From positions 38,566,750 through 38,630,749 of the forward strand of contig JAGTTD010000005.1 of the NCBI GenBank assembly GCA_018398585.1: a stretch of 64,000 bases of DNA, in the 5' to 3' direction. Positions within the stretch are counted from its first letter, which is position 1. Every line of letters begins with the position of its first letter. The notes beneath the pieces are model-generated. The model was not told the DNA's origin and did no database searches. It worked only from the letters and a program-made list of their open reading frames with translations. The position numbers and the translations under genes are program-made. Origin of the DNA: Simmondsia chinensis. Its lineage: Eukaryota > Streptophyta > Magnoliopsida > Caryophyllales > Simmondsiaceae. This document shows, one piece after another, positions 42,648 to 53,773 of the stretch.

Positions 42648-43057
42648 GAGGGGTGGGGATGAAAAGAGGGGGAGTGCTAGGACAGAGAGAAGGGAGATGG
42701 TGCATGATTGAACAGGGGAAAGGTGAAGGTCTTTTTGGAAAAAGATTATAATTTTAAGATAATTTTTTTATTTTTATTGTTAGTAAGTTATATTATTGGT
42801 CTGATAGTAATATAATAACAACTTCTATTTGGGAAAAATCTAGTTGAATTTTAGTGATACGAATTAAATCAATTAATTCAACTTATAGAGAGTAGTATAT
42901 TTGTGTATAACTCATATAACATGGATAAATATATAGAAATTTACAAGTAAAGGTAAAATTTATACCGTAAGAGAGAACGGAGAGGGAAATTGAGAGAGAA
43001 AGAGGGCCAAAAATAGAGAGAAGAGACACTTAAATGATTCATTCTACACTCCTTCTT
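42648..43057 (-). promoter_or_regulatory. 5' region of the SCL23-like gene
   Basis: About 410 bp of AT-rich DNA separates the start codon from the next MITE. On the minus strand, AAATTATAATCTTTTTCC near 42740-42760 could supply a TATA element. No other motif can be argued. Confidence 0.3.
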
Positions 43058-43621
43058 TAGGGATGGCAATGGGGCGGGTAAAATCCGTTACCCGTGGGTA
43101 TCCGCCCCGTTTGGGGCGGGTATGGGTATAATGATGCGGGTAACGGGTACGGGTAGGTTACACATTTCAATACCCGTCACGGGTATGGGGCGGGTACGGG
43201 TATAGGCTTGTACCCGCCCCACCCCGCCTCGTACTCGCATGTATCCGCCCCTCTCTTCCCCGTACCCGCATATCCCTGTTGTGTTATTTTATATAAAATA
43301 AATTTCTCAGGCAATTTATAATTATGAAGTCATGGTTATTATTAAAGGAAAAAAGAAAAGAATTTTATTTGTAAAAAGTTGAACAATTGATAGGTAACAA
43401 GGTGGGTACGAGGAGCAGGAATGGGGCGGGTAATGGGTACCCGTTAGGTTCCCCGCGGGTAATGGGTATGAATTTGTACCTGCCGGGACGGGTACGGGTA
43501 CCCACTTTATTCCTGTGGCAGGTAATGGGGCGGGTACGGGGTATAGAATTTGTGTGGCGGGTACGGGGTATGGAGGAGGTGCCCCCTGTACCCGCCCTGT
43601 CCCATCCCATTGCCATCCCTA
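43058..43621. mobile_element. TAGGGATGG hAT-like MITE upstream of SCL23-like gene
   Basis: The ends TAGGGATGGCAATGGGGCGG and CATCCCATTGCCATCCCTA are near-perfect inverted repeats that extend inward as GGGCGGGTA / TACCCGCCC arms. The interior is dense in CGGGTACGGGTA. The flanking 8 bp do not match. The CG-rich arms make it a likely methylation target (inference). Confidence 0.85.
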
Positions 43622-43760
43622 ATTACGAAGGCTCCTACATATAAAGTTAGAAAAAAATATAGTTACTAATAAATAACTTACCTTATTTATTAATATCTAA
43701 ATTATCTCTTATTTAATCTTTAATATTATCATATGGGTGGGTTAACTAAGAATTGTAAAT

Positions 43761-43768
<8 letters not shown>

Positions 43769-43820
<52 letters not shown>
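43769..43820. repeat. AT dinucleotide microsatellite (about 52 bp)
   Basis: An uninterrupted AT run. The surrounding 43622-44500 is AT-rich and holds no recognisable gene. Confidence 0.95.
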
Positions 43821-43822
<2 letters not shown>

Positions 43823-44526
43823 GAGGAGTTATTTTACCATTGTTAATTAGTTTCGAAATAAAATTTTAATTGGTTTATATCACATTTAGATTGAGATTGA
43901 GATTATAAAAAAAAAATACTAACATATAAATTTAATAAATTACTTAATTTAATATTAATTAATTTTAAAATAAAATATTATTTATATTTATATATAAATC
44001 CCATATATACACGTTCCTGTGTCTCAAGTCTAAATGCTTGGTGCAATCTAAGGGAGAAGAATTGACAAATCAAACGAAGTGGGGAAGAGGATGAGACAAT
44101 AAATATGTGAGCAGAATTTCCACTTTTGCAGAGCCACAAGGACAACGATTGATTTTACAGTTTCCCCTTCTTTTATTATTATTTTACTCGTGTTAAAATA
44201 TATAATTATCATTAAACATTTATTTATCGATTTAAATTTTTAAAAAATTTAGTTCTTTAATATAGTATTATAGTTTTGTTAATTAAAAGGTCATAAATTT
44301 AAATTTTAACTGTTTTAATTTTAATATTATAAATAATTTAAGCAAAAGGTATAAAGTAGACTTATATACTATTCATGCTTTAGACCTAATTGGCCTTCGT
44401 GTGAGGGAGTATATCAAATTATAAAACTATTCTTGAACTTTCACCTATTAACTTAAACTTTAGCGAAAGTTGATTATTTGACAATCGGGACTGGGACTGT
44501 TGTCAAATAATTTGACGACTCGATCT

Positions 44527-44652
44527 TCAGGATGGGGGTCCTCGGAAACAGTCTATCTTTCACCCGGAAGGGGGAAGGCTGCATACATTCAACCCCCAGA
44601 CCCTGCTTCGTGCGGGAACCCCTGTGGCACCGGGACTGTTGTTATTGTATTT
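44527..44652 (+). mobile_element. Head-less TTG-tailed SINE
   Basis: TTCAGGATGGGGGTCCTCGG, AAACAGTCTATCTTTCACCC, GGAAGGGGGAAGGCTGCATA, CCCAGACCCTGCTTCGTGCG, GGCACCGGGACTGTTGTTAT. The flanks ATTTGACGACT (44512) and ATTTGACAACT (44650) may be a short diverged duplication. No 5S head. Confidence 0.7.
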
Positions 44653-44681
44653 GACAACTGGGTTTGAAAGAGGGGTGAGGT

Positions 44682-45202
44682 TAGGGATGAACAAAAATCG
44701 GTCCAAATCGATGCCCCGGACCGGATCGACCCGGTCTTCGGTTATAATATATGGGCTTAATCGTTATTCAGTCTTCAGTCCGGTCCAATGCAAGACCGAA
44801 AAACACAAAGACTGAACCGAATACCGATTAACATTAATTTTGCTTTAAATATTTTTGGTAAATAGTTTTAATATATAATTAATATATGCTATATATATCT
44901 AAAAATATTAAATCTTAGAAAATTAAATATTTATTTTTTTACTATTTAATATTATATAAATATTTTATATAATTATCATTAAATTATAGATATTGTGCAA
45001 ATCATATTTTACCTATATTTTTTTTAATTTTTAGCTTTCATATGAAAATATTTTTCTTCTTATAACTGCATTTCCTAAATAAAAAATTGGCCAGTCCAGT
45101 CCGGACCACCACCCCAGTTTTAATCAATCCGACCCTCGGTCTCATAATTTGATATAGTTTGATCTTCAGTCCGGTCCAGTCTTAGACCGATGTAGACCCC
45201 TA
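44682..45202. mobile_element. hAT-like MITE, ACCGGTCC-rich, with 7-of-8 TSD
   Basis: Starts TAGGGATGAACAAAAATCGG and ends AGTCTTAGACCGATGTAGAC, CCCTA. The flanks GGTGAGGT (44674-44681) and GGTGTGGT (45203-45210) differ at one position. The interior arms contain CCGGACCGG and CAGTCCGGTCC words around an AT-rich centre. Confidence 0.75.
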
Positions 45203-45219
45203 GGTGTGGTTTAAACGTA

Positions 45220-46430
45220 ACGACCCAAATAAAGTAGTCAAGTATAGAAATTAAGGAGATGTGAAAAAAAAGAGGAAATAACATGTTAAATTTAGGAAAA
45301 TTATAACTTAGGTTGAACCAAACGATGTAACTCGGCCTTCGTTTATAGAGAGACCATCACAAGCTTTTTTATTAGGGCGTTTATTTATAGAGCTTTGCTT
45401 CTCACTCTCGAGGTAGGCCCATTTACTCCTTAGGGCTGCCCTATTTATTTCTGATGGCCCAAACACCCATTCGAGTTATATCATATAATAACGGTATTAT
45501 ACTACTCACACAATTTGATATAATGATATAGATAGGTTAAATGTGTTGAAATTGGATTGACTCTATCCAATTACCCAAACAGACGTATCAACCAAATCTT
45601 AATTTGGTTCCTAAAACCCTAACCCTAACTTGCAATCTTGTCGTATTTGTACCTTGTCATCGTGTCGTGTAAGATTTTGTCACCACTTACACACCTACCT
45701 AACAATGCAGATTAATACCGGTTCTGGTAATCTAGTTGAGAGCATAGTATGTATTTTTGCCATTTAAAAATGCAATTATATATGATTGCTAATAATATAG
45801 TAAAATGCACGTGTTTTTTATATTAGCCGAATAATACATGTTTTATAACATATATGCTTTTTTTTTCAAATAAAAAATAAAAGATCAGCTAAAACTAATC
45901 ATATTTATACTTAAATCAAGTGCCCATATTTTACTTTTACAAAATTTGTTACTTCGACTTTTATGTTACTTTTTTATTATCTATCATACTTCTTGCAAGC
46001 CGAATTATAGGTAGCACTTAGAAGTCAAAATTAATATAATTAAATTCATTTATACTCTATTAGTATTTTAAAAGGAGTTATTATAAACATTAAATGCAAT
46101 ACTATATATTATTTTTGGGTTATTTATGCCAAAGGTCTCAATACTTTATTTATTATGTTAATTTAATTCTTATATTTTTAATTGTGTCAACTTGTATAAG
46201 TAATTTTGTTTAAGCAAATTGTATAAGTGATATTGTATCAACTTGATTCTTGGAGAAAATTTTATGTTATGTTATGTTATATTCTGGATGAAATCTTTAA
46301 TAGTTCAGCCATGAGTCCATGATTGGATTTGTAGTGACTTATTTTGCATCTAATATGATTATATCATTAAAAATTAGGTCATTAATTTAACTTCAAATTT
46401 GTTTGGAAAAAATTTTAACTTCAATTTGAT
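45220..46430. other. AT-rich spacer without genes
   Basis: 45560-45700 carries GTGTCGTGTAAGATTTTG-type words also seen around 47290 and 47810, so an old MITE fragment is likely. Nothing else is supported. Confidence 0.35.
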
Positions 46431-46451
46431 ACAACAAAAACAACTACAGTC

Positions 46452-46568
46452 TCAGTGCTATAAGGACTCCCGCATGGCCAGGGCCTGGGGGTGGATGTAC
46501 GCAACCTTATCCCTTTAGGGTGCTACCCTCAAGAGAGACTGTTTTCGATAACCCCCAACCTGAGGAGC
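46452..46568 (-). mobile_element. Head-less TTG-type SINE, minus strand
   Basis: On the minus strand: GGTTGGGGGTTATCGAAAAC, AGTCTCTCTTGAGGGTAGCA, CCCTAAAGGGATAAGGTTGC, GTACATCCACCCCCAGGCCC, GGGAGTCCTTATAGCACTGA, ending in GTTGTTTTTGTTGTATC. It shares the full order of the 3' domain. No 5S head is visible. Confidence 0.7.
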
Positions 46569-46893
46569 GTGTCATCATGTAACCATAAAGACTGAAAGCA
46601 TGAAAACAACTTAGTATTAGATCAATACATAACACAAGCCAAGTGTACGAAGCAAAACTCAAGGACAATTTTGGGAAAACATGGAGGGAGGTGACTGCAG
46701 ACAAATAGTCCACTAGTCAAGACACTGATACACAAATAGAAGCTCCAATACGAGTTTGCCAAAGAAGAAGTCAAGCCACCTAGAAACACTAGTGCAAGCA
46801 GTCAAAGGTACTCTGCTCTAAGCCGCTACATCGGCTACCCTATGCTAGCTCTCCACCGAGTTCTATCTAAGGCCATCTCCTCTCGAAGGGATG

Positions 46894-47262
46894 TAGAGGT
46901 GTATTTGAGCCGAGTCAAGCCCGAGTTTGTCATACTTGAGGGGTAGCTCGAGTTGGGCTCGAAGATTAGAAACGTCAAGCTTGAGCTTAGTTCTTCAAGA
47001 GCTTGGGCTTGGCTCAGCTCGGCGAGGTTTCGAACTAAACTTGCAATTTTTAGGCTTATTTAAGCTTAATCTAAGCTTGTTTGGGCTCAGACTTAGCTCG
47101 TTTAGGCCTGAACTTGACTTGATTAGACATATTTGAGCTAATAAATTATATTAAGTTTGGCTCGTTTAGGCTCATTAAGCTTATGGACCTATAAGCTCGA
47201 ACTTCATTAGACTCAAGCTCGACTCTTTTATGACGAGCCGACTCAGCTCATTTATACACTTA
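46894..47262. mobile_element. GAGCTC-rich hAT-like MITE
   Basis: Starts TAGAGGTGTATTTGAGCCGA and ends CAGCTCATTTATACACTTA. The interior holds GCTTGAGCTTAG, AGGCTTATTTAAGCTTAATC and TTTTATGACGAGCCGACTCA, closely parallel to 50570-51039. Confidence 0.75.
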
Positions 47263-47274
47263 ATTGAAGTATAA

Positions 47275-47830
47275 GTATTAAATTAAACCTGGCAAAATTT
47301 GACACGACGCGATAACACGGCACGAACACTACACCAAGATAGCAGGTTTGGGTTGGGTTTTTGAAGTAAGGTTGATTTTGGGTCGACCCATTTAACCCGT
47401 TTAGGTATTTGGATTTAATTTGGGTTCGACCCATTTAACCTATTTTTAACCCGCTTGTCCTGTTTATATAATTATGTTAGATATTTGAATGGTCCATTAT
47501 TGTTACTATATATAGATTTTGGGTAATGTATTTCACATAAGATAATTTAAATATATTTAGTAATGTTAATTTGATAGCTTATTATAAATACGTCAGGTAT
47601 TTTAGTACTAGTATCAACCGTTAGGTGTATTATTGACATGCTTGTAAGCTAGAAAAATGCATTAATGAAAAAAAAAATATCAATATAATTAAATGGGTCA
47701 CTAGTGGATTACCCGTTTAATAATCGGGTTGGGCTAGGGTTGAGAGTTCCTCACCCGTATAATAAAAGGGTCGGGTTCGTGTTGACTTCATTTCTAAGAC
47801 CCTTCACATAATACGAACACGAATACGACA
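47275..47830. repeat. MITE-like repeat with GACACGACGCG / ACGAATACGACACAC ends
   Basis: AATTTGACACGACGCGATAA, GGGTCGACCCATTTAACCCG and TTAATAATCGGGTTGGGCTA, ending in ACACGAATACGACACACTTT. The plan is like other plant MITEs with GACACGA ends; its class is unknown. Confidence 0.45.
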
Positions 47831-48036
47831 CACTTTCTAGATTAAATTAACATAATAAATAAAATATATAAATTTTTAGTGTAATTAACGAACTTCTAAT
47901 CAATTTTTTTATACATCGAGCCAAATAATATACCAACGTATTAAATTTCGTTTAATTAATTTCATGCCCTAATGTTACAAGCAATGGTAGAGAGAAGGAA
48001 CGCCTGAACGCGGAGGAGAGGGAAAGCAAGCAGGAG

Positions 48037-48871
48037 ATGGCGATTCAGCGAGACAAGAAACGAAGTTCTTCTTCTACTTCTCCTTGTGCTGATCTACGTA
48101 CTGCTTACCATAATTGCTTCAACAGGTTTGTCTTTGATTCAAACCATTGAGACAAAAAAGATGAATTAAATCTGTGAAATTTCGATCAAACTAGGGTTCC
48201 TAATTGGTGGTGTTCATGTTTGTAGATGGTATTCGGAGAAATTTGTGAAGGGTCAGTGGGATAAAGAAGAATGTGTCAATGAGTGGCAGAAATATAGAGA
48301 TTGCCTTGCTGTATGTCTGATTTTAACTAATTTGATTTATACATTTTGGAAGGTTTGATCATTTATCACTTAGATATTGTGACATTTCAAGTATACATAA
48401 CCGGGTACTTTAAGGTTCAACTATTTTATCACTTAGGTACCTTGAAGTTTGTCAACTTGGTACCGTTTTATTGAAATTCGAAAGATCTTTGATGAAAAAT
48501 ACTGATAAAGTAGGACATGATTTCGATAATGTGTAAGTGTCTTATGTAAAATTTGATGATATTTTACAAAAAATGCTAAAATAATACATAATTTTGACAA
48601 TATATAGATAGTTTACATTGAGATTCTGTGAATTCTTATTGTAATTGCTAAATTTTTGTCATATATCAGGTATCTGGGTGATAAATCCTCAAACCTCAGA
48701 GTGTAGAAGTGATAATTTCCCCTTCTTCTAACAAATCTTAGGTTTTTTTTTTTTCCTTTGCTTGTTTGTGCTTGGTAGAAACACTTGGATGATAAGCATT
48801 TAAGTCGGTTCCTGGAAGCTGAGAGTCTTGGGATCCCTGATTCTGTTGATGGTGCTGATTCTTCCAAGTAA
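48037..48871 (+). CDS. TRIAP1/Mdm35-like twin-CX9C protein, three exons
   Basis: Exons are 48037-48125, 48226-48310 and 48779-48871 (89, 85 and 93 nt), with GT..AG at both introns and the frame kept. The 88-residue product begins MAIQRDKKRSSSSTSPCADL. It has two CX9C units, CADLRTAYHNC (about residues 17-27) and CVNEWQKYRDC (about 46-56), which in the Mdm35/TRIAP1 family form two disulfides in the mitochondrial intermembrane space. There the family partners PRELI/Ups proteins in phospholipid transfer. WYSEKFVKGQW between the two units is typical of the family, and it ends HLSRFLEAES plus an acidic tail. A plant relative is the uncharacterised Arabidopsis protein At4g33100 (from memory). The coding parts are too short to be seen as one open frame. 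Function is inferred from the family. Confidence 0.88.
48340..48715. repeat. Dispersed repeat inside intron 2 of the TRIAP1-like gene
   Basis: The words TTATCACTTAGRTA, GGTACCTTGAAGTTTGTCAA, GTAGGACATGATTTCGATAA and AAATTTGATGATATTTTACA recur in 63740-64000 and in part at 33640-33780 and 34190-34440. It accounts for most of the 468-bp intron. Confidence 0.6.
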
Positions 48872-48949
48872 TTGTGTGTTCTTCTATTTGCATTTTTGGT
48901 TCTTTAACTTGTAGTTTCTTCACATGCTTTAAGAAAGAGGAAAGTCGTT

Positions 48950-49262
48950 TTAATGTTATTATCTATGGTGAAGATTGCGATTCTCTAGAGTATTCGGTTA
49001 GAAAGGAATGCTAGGATTTTTAAAACCAGCATATACTAGTTAGTTTTTACAGGAAAAATGGGAATTGTTTGGACAAAGAGTTTTGAGGGTTTTGCTAACA
49101 TAGCCTTAGTTGATTTGCAAGGAGATTGGAAAGGGCTTTATGCTCTTAGTTCATCGTTTTACATCGCTGCACATTTGTAATCTTGAGGACATTTTGTTCT
49201 CTACTCTTTGTACATTCTCTTTCCTTTAATATATCTATTTTTTTGATAAAGTAAATATATTT
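48950..49262 (+). pseudogene. LINE ORF2 C-terminal fragment
   Basis: At 48975-49030 one frame reads AILWSIWLERNARIFKT apart from a stop, the conserved C-terminal motif of L1-type plant LINEs, followed by a T-rich 3' part ending TTTTTTTGATAAAG. 49263-49790 shows no gene. Confidence 0.5.
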
Positions 49263-49789
49263 TTGCAATCATTTTTGTCTTTGTTTACCATGATTGAGAT
49301 GGGGTTTTTTTTGTTGAGAATAACTATCAAATTATTGCCCTTTCCACTTTCCTTGTGTTATCATACCATACTCTAAATTTGAAGTTGAAGTCCCTAAAGA
49401 GTATAAAATCATTATGAGGCTTTTACCTATTGGCTTAAGCTTTTGGGGTAGTTGGTTCCCTGAAACCATAAGACTGCTTTGGGCAGATCTAGATTGAGAA
49501 ACAATTAGCTACATTCATGATACAATGGCTGAAGTATGAGATAATAATCGAGATACTGTGGTTTTGCGAGGAAGATTGCTTGAATCCTAGATGGGCACAA
49601 GCATAAATGGTTGTAAGCTGCTTAAGCTTGGGCGTGCACCACAAAAACTAAGGGGATTCCAAGGGTTCAAAAGTGAGGTTTGCTTATCATAGTTTCATCA
49701 AGATTGCACTTCTGAATTGTCAAAAGAGAATGTGCTTCACTAAAAGATGAATTTGGAGAAAGCTATAGGCCTGAACTTAATCCTAGAGG

Positions 49790-50040
49790 GATGCTTTTTT
49801 TTGGCAACTGGGTAAAGAGAGGGGTAAAGAGGAGGAGGGTAAAGAGGAATAAATGAGTTATCCTTGTTGACAATTGGGTTAAGGGGGTAAGGGTAAAGGA
49901 CGCTATAATTGAAATAAGTGCCAAATTGTCCAAATTTTATTAAAACTTTACTCTCCCCTCTTTACCCTCTAATTGTTAAAAAATTTTGCCAAACAGGGGT
50001 TAATTCTCAGCCCCCATTACCCTTACCCCTCCTGGGTTGA
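49790..50040. repeat. Small inverted-repeat MITE, GGTAAAGAGAGGGG type
   Basis: Left: TTTTTTTGGCAACTGGGTAA, AGAGAGGGGTAAAGAGG. Right: CTCTCCCCTCTTTACCCTCT, AATTTTGCCAAACAGGGG. The arms are complementary. Non-coding. Confidence 0.6.
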
Positions 50041-50560
50041 GGTCCACATTAGCTAATCATTATTTTGCTTTAAAGAGGAGTTTAGATTGGTCTGAGTTGA
50101 TTTCTTAGTTCTTATCTAATTTTGAGAACTCCTGTGTTTTGAGGAAAATTTATCCCTGTAACTGCTAATGATGATGAAGTAGAATAGACTCTTAATACTT
50201 ATGCAGTTTGCAAGCATACTTGAAGAATTATTAAGTGTTAAATCTATAACTTAGCAGATATGAGGATGAGTTAAATTCAAACTTTTAAGACTGATTGATT
50301 GCTAGGAAAGTTGAGTTCTGAAATTGTCTTTAGATTAGAATATATCTTTTAAACATCTATTTCATGGGGCACTGGACTGTTGTTGTTGCTATAAGAACCA
50401 TAGTTATACAAGAAAAGATCCTGACATAATTTTCTATTTAGCAGGGGTCCTGATTAGCATTGTCTAGGTTTTGCTAGGCAGTAATAGCTTCCTTTTCTGC
50501 ATCGCTAAACCTTTCCACTTTTGATGATATGCACTCAATTCTCAAAAGCTTGCTCCACAT
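50041..50560. other. Spacer with a TTG-SINE trace
   Basis: GGGGCACTGGACTGTTGTTG at 50367-50390 is a minimal remnant of the SINE 3' terminus. No gene is seen. Confidence 0.4.
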
Positions 50561-50569
50561 TGACTCAAC

Positions 50570-51039
50570 ACGGGATGTATATAGCCTGAGCTGAACTGAG
50601 CCCAATCTTGTTATGATGGAGGCTTGTCTCTCTAACATTTAGCTTGGCTTAGGTCTAGCTTGAAGCTTGTTGAGCTTGGAAACTTCAAGCTTGAGCTTGG
50701 CTCGTCATAGGCTCGGCTTAGTTCAGTTAAGCATGAACCCAGCTCGGCAAGCTCTAAGCTAACCTTTCCATATTTAGGCTCATTTATGCTTGACCTGGGC
50801 TCGTATGGGCTCGAGTTAGGCTCATTTACACTTGAACTTGGCTCAATATGACATATTTAAGCTAAAAATTTTATTAAGATAGGTTCATTTAAGCTGGTTT
50901 AGGCTTGCGAGTCTATGAGCTCGAGCTTCATTAGACTCAGGCTAAAAAAGTCCGCTCGCCTCGGCTCAAGCTCGAAACAAGCTAAACCTTTCAACCTTTA
51001 CGATGAGCCAGCTCGCAAGGGCTCTCATTGACACCCCTA
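50570..51039. mobile_element. GAGCTC-rich hAT-like MITE with perfect 8-bp TSD
   Basis: The exact duplication GACTCAAC lies at 50562-50569 and 51040-51047. The right end is TCTCATTGACACCCCTA and the left end has mutated to ACGGGATGTATATAGCC. The interior (GGCTCGTCATAGGCTCGGCT, TATTAAGATAGGTTCATTTA, CTTTACGATGAGCCAGCTCG) is the best internal reference for the copy that enters the SCL23-like gene. Confidence 0.9.
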
Positions 51040-51049
51040 GACTCAACTC

Positions 51050-52430
51050 ATTATCTCTTTCCTGCTCACTAGTCTGCTACTCTAACCGAGTCCTTGCACT
51101 TTCTACTGTCAACCCTATATTGGTGGATGATGCGTATATTCACTGGATGCTGAGATTGAAGAAACAAGGGAAAATTAGAGCAACAATAAGAAACCGCACA
51201 TAGAATTTACGTGGTCAATTGGAAATCCGACCTACATCCATGGACGATTATGACTAGGGAAATCACTATGAATTCGAAGATTAGAGCCATCTTAGACACA
51301 TTTTAAAGCACCTTTGTATAACCAAAAACCTAGACCACTACCCCGAATTGAACTCTCAATAATATAGGTTATAATTATTAAAACCCATATGTATGTGCCT
51401 ATATGGTGAGTTATCTAATAAACTAGACGAACTTTTGGCCTCCTATAAAAATATTAGTGCCTGTGAAGAATCAAGTTAAGAATGAAAAGCATGCTTTAGC
51501 CTACTATTTGCATTGCTATTTATAAAGAGTACAAAGTATTTGTAATGTTCTTGCTTTTTAGGGTTGGAACAATTCGAAAACAGTTTCCCTTCAGGGTACC
51601 ACCCTGTAGAGGTAAGACTGTGTAACTTTCACCCTTCCCAAACCCTACCTTGGCGATAGGCATAGATTTGTTGTTGTACAGAGTACTGGAAATATAAAAA
51701 CACCCTTAATCTTGATAGGAAAAGGTCTAGACCTAGATAGAGAGATGCAAACAGGAATACTGATCTAGATCTATATCTTGATCTAGATATATGTATATAG
51801 ATAGTTGGATATATCAGTAATAGTGCCTTATATTTCTTCTCTCTTCCTCCCGTTCCACAACCCTAGGCCCCGTCCTCTATGAACGCAATATATGGATACC
51901 TTTGTCTTAAAAGAAACTTTCATTGCTTATCTTCTTCATCCATATAATTTGGCAAAAGATTGTAGCAAGCAGTTTATTTCTGAACACCGGTATAAGGTGT
52001 GAACAAAGCAGACAAAATTTGCAGAACCCACAAACATCCAAAAGAGTCGAGCAAAATCACACGGAGAAGACGAAATGCATCACCCGAACCAAGCTGAACT
52101 ATGCATCCGTTTAGAATGAAAGAGCCCTTCACATTTTAACTTCATGAGAAATGTTCACGACTCCAAGGATCATAATAAACCGCATCCTTAGGAGCTGAAA
52201 TGAAACAACAAAAATTACAACAATTTGGGCTTAATTATCACAAGCTAAGCTCAGCTACATAGATCAAAGTACATTACTGCATTCTTATCATGTATATCTT
52301 CGTTACACTCCTTTGTAAACAAGATTGTCAGCAAGAGCTAAAAGCTTCGTATGAATTCATCCCAGTTTTGTGGCAGTGTACTGTATCATATCTATATTAT
52401 TCATCAGTGAAGCTAATTAATTATCAGATA
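51050..52430. other. Spacer with a SINE 3' domain at 51558-51678
   Basis: 51558-51678 (+) has AGGGTTGGAACAATTCGAAA, ACAGTTTCCCTTCAGGGTAC, CACCCTGTAGAGGTAAGACT, GTGTAACTTTCACCC and TTGTTGTTG: the shared 3' domain without a head. A CTAGAT-rich simple stretch lies at 51755-51800. 51900-52430 has no recognisable gene. Confidence 0.5.
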
Positions 52431-52439
52431 ATGTCGGTT

Positions 52440-53165
52440 TGAGCCAAGTATCATTTGTCAGCAGTGGATACAAATTTCATGACTCGTGTCGTCTCCTCCC
52501 TTCTTGGATAGATTGGAAAATTCAAGCAACTACCAGTCAAAGATCAGTTGATGCACGTGCTTGGGACGTGCCACCACTGGGGCATTTCAAATGGAATGTT
52601 GGTGGAGCTTCAATAGGCAAGCCTGGAAGAGCAAGCGTCAGAGGTGCTCTTAGAGACCGCAAGAGCGAGTTTCACAGTACATTAACAGTTTTAACTCGAA
52701 TTATGCATGTATTTCAACCAACCTTCAGGTATTGGAGATTGTTTACGTTAAAAAAGTCCAGAGTGGATAATCATAGAGTCCGATTCTAATCAACAAGTTG
52801 AATGCATGGATATGATGTCTAGCTTTGATGACCTTTCAATAGTTTGTATCATAACAACAACAGACTCAGTGCCTCAAGGGCTCATGCCTAAGCGGGGTTT
52901 GGGAGGGGTGGATGTACGCAGCCTTACTCCATCAGGGTATAACTCTGCCGAGAGGCTGTTTCGGAGGACCTCCAACCTTATAAGGTTGGCAACACGAGGA
53001 CTTCCCAAGAGGTCATCTATCTTGGTACTACTTTTGCCCAAGCACGCTCAATTTCGGAGTCATAATGGGATCTGGTTGCATTAGTACCCGGTAAATGAAC
53101 CTTTATAGTTTGTATCATAAAGGAGACAAATTGAGGAGCAGATATACTAGCTAAGCAAGGCGAGA
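52440..53165 (+). pseudogene. LINE-type RNase H fossil, split by a 5S-SINE
   Basis: The frame at 52439-52789 contains WDVPPLGHFKWNVGGASIGK and GRASVRGALRDRKSEF, the usual opening of the RNase H domain of plant LINE polyproteins (PPxGxxKxNxDGA.. pattern with D changed). Beyond the SINE, ADILAKQG at about 53138 is the conserved end of that domain. Frameshifts and a G-for-D change at the first catalytic position mark it as inactive. It is not a host RNase H gene. Confidence 0.7.
52855..53104 (-). mobile_element. 5S rRNA-headed SINE, copy 6 (complete, with TSD)
   Basis: On the minus strand: GGTTCATTTACCGGGTACTA, ATGCAACCAGATCCCATTAT, GACTCCGAAATTGAGCGTGC, TTGGGCAAAAGTAGTACCAA, GACCTCTTGGGAAGTCCTCG, the palindrome CCAACCTTATAAGGTTGG, CTCCGAAACAGCCTCTCGGC, GGCTGCGTACATCCACCCCT and TTGAGGCACTGAGTCTGTTG. 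The exact 16-bp duplication ATAGTTTGTATCATAA (52839-52854, 53105-53120) interrupts the RNase H fossil. Confidence 0.93.
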
Positions 53166-53175
53166 GTTCATGCTT

Positions 53176-53740
53176 TTAAGCCTTGTTTGGTTGCAGAAAA
53201 GTAGAGGTAAGAAGTACGAATTATGGAAGTGGTCATTTGGTCTCTTGTTTGGCTGCCGGGAAGCAGGCAGAATACGTGAGGTGGAGATTATTTAGCAATT
53301 TCAATTCTTTCAAAATATATAAAGTAGCCCTCGAGGTAAGTTATAATTACTTAGTTTTTAACTAGTGTCTCCGCAACAGTTTTATTTCTCGTCCTGATAA
53401 CTAAACACTTTGTACCTATGTCCTAGGAAGTTGATACAGTAATTGAATTCTCGAAAATACAATTTCTAAAAGGAATTTAATTCATGTAGTTTAAGGGTTT
53501 GTTTGGCATCATTTTATATTTGAAGTTTCTAGTTTATTGCAAAATTTATATTTTTGGCTTTAAAAATGATTTTTTTGTTTTCTATTTCTTGTTTTTAATT
53601 ATGACTCGAATTAGGAAGAAACTAAAAATAAAAGAACCAAAAACAAGAAAATTAATTTCAAAATATGGGATTTATTTTTATAAAAAAAAAAAGTTACGAA
53701 TAGAAAATAATATCAATTAAACGATTTTGTTTTAGTCTTG
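53176..53740. repeat. Two adjoining TTGTTTGG-type MITEs
   Basis: 53176-53490 (CCTTGTTTGGTTGCAGAAAA, GGAAGTGGTCATTTGGTCTC, TTGTTTGGCTGCCGGGAAGC) parallels 38337-38680 and 7197-7430. 53496-53740 (GGGTTTGTTTGGCATCATTT, T-rich then A-rich halves) parallels 61765-61960 (GGCCTGTTTGGTGTCATTTT). Both are non-coding. Confidence 0.5.
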
Positions 53741-53773
53741 TAAATTTGTAGCGTTGTGTTGGATTCATATATG

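Noticed and set aside
45612..45630. Interstitial telomere repeat (AAACCCTAACCCTAAC)
   Set aside because: Only about two imperfect units; within chance expectation in AT-rich plant DNA.
52439..52789. Host RNase H gene
   Set aside because: The domain is broken, lacks the first catalytic Asp and is split by a SINE; pattern typical of LINE fossils.
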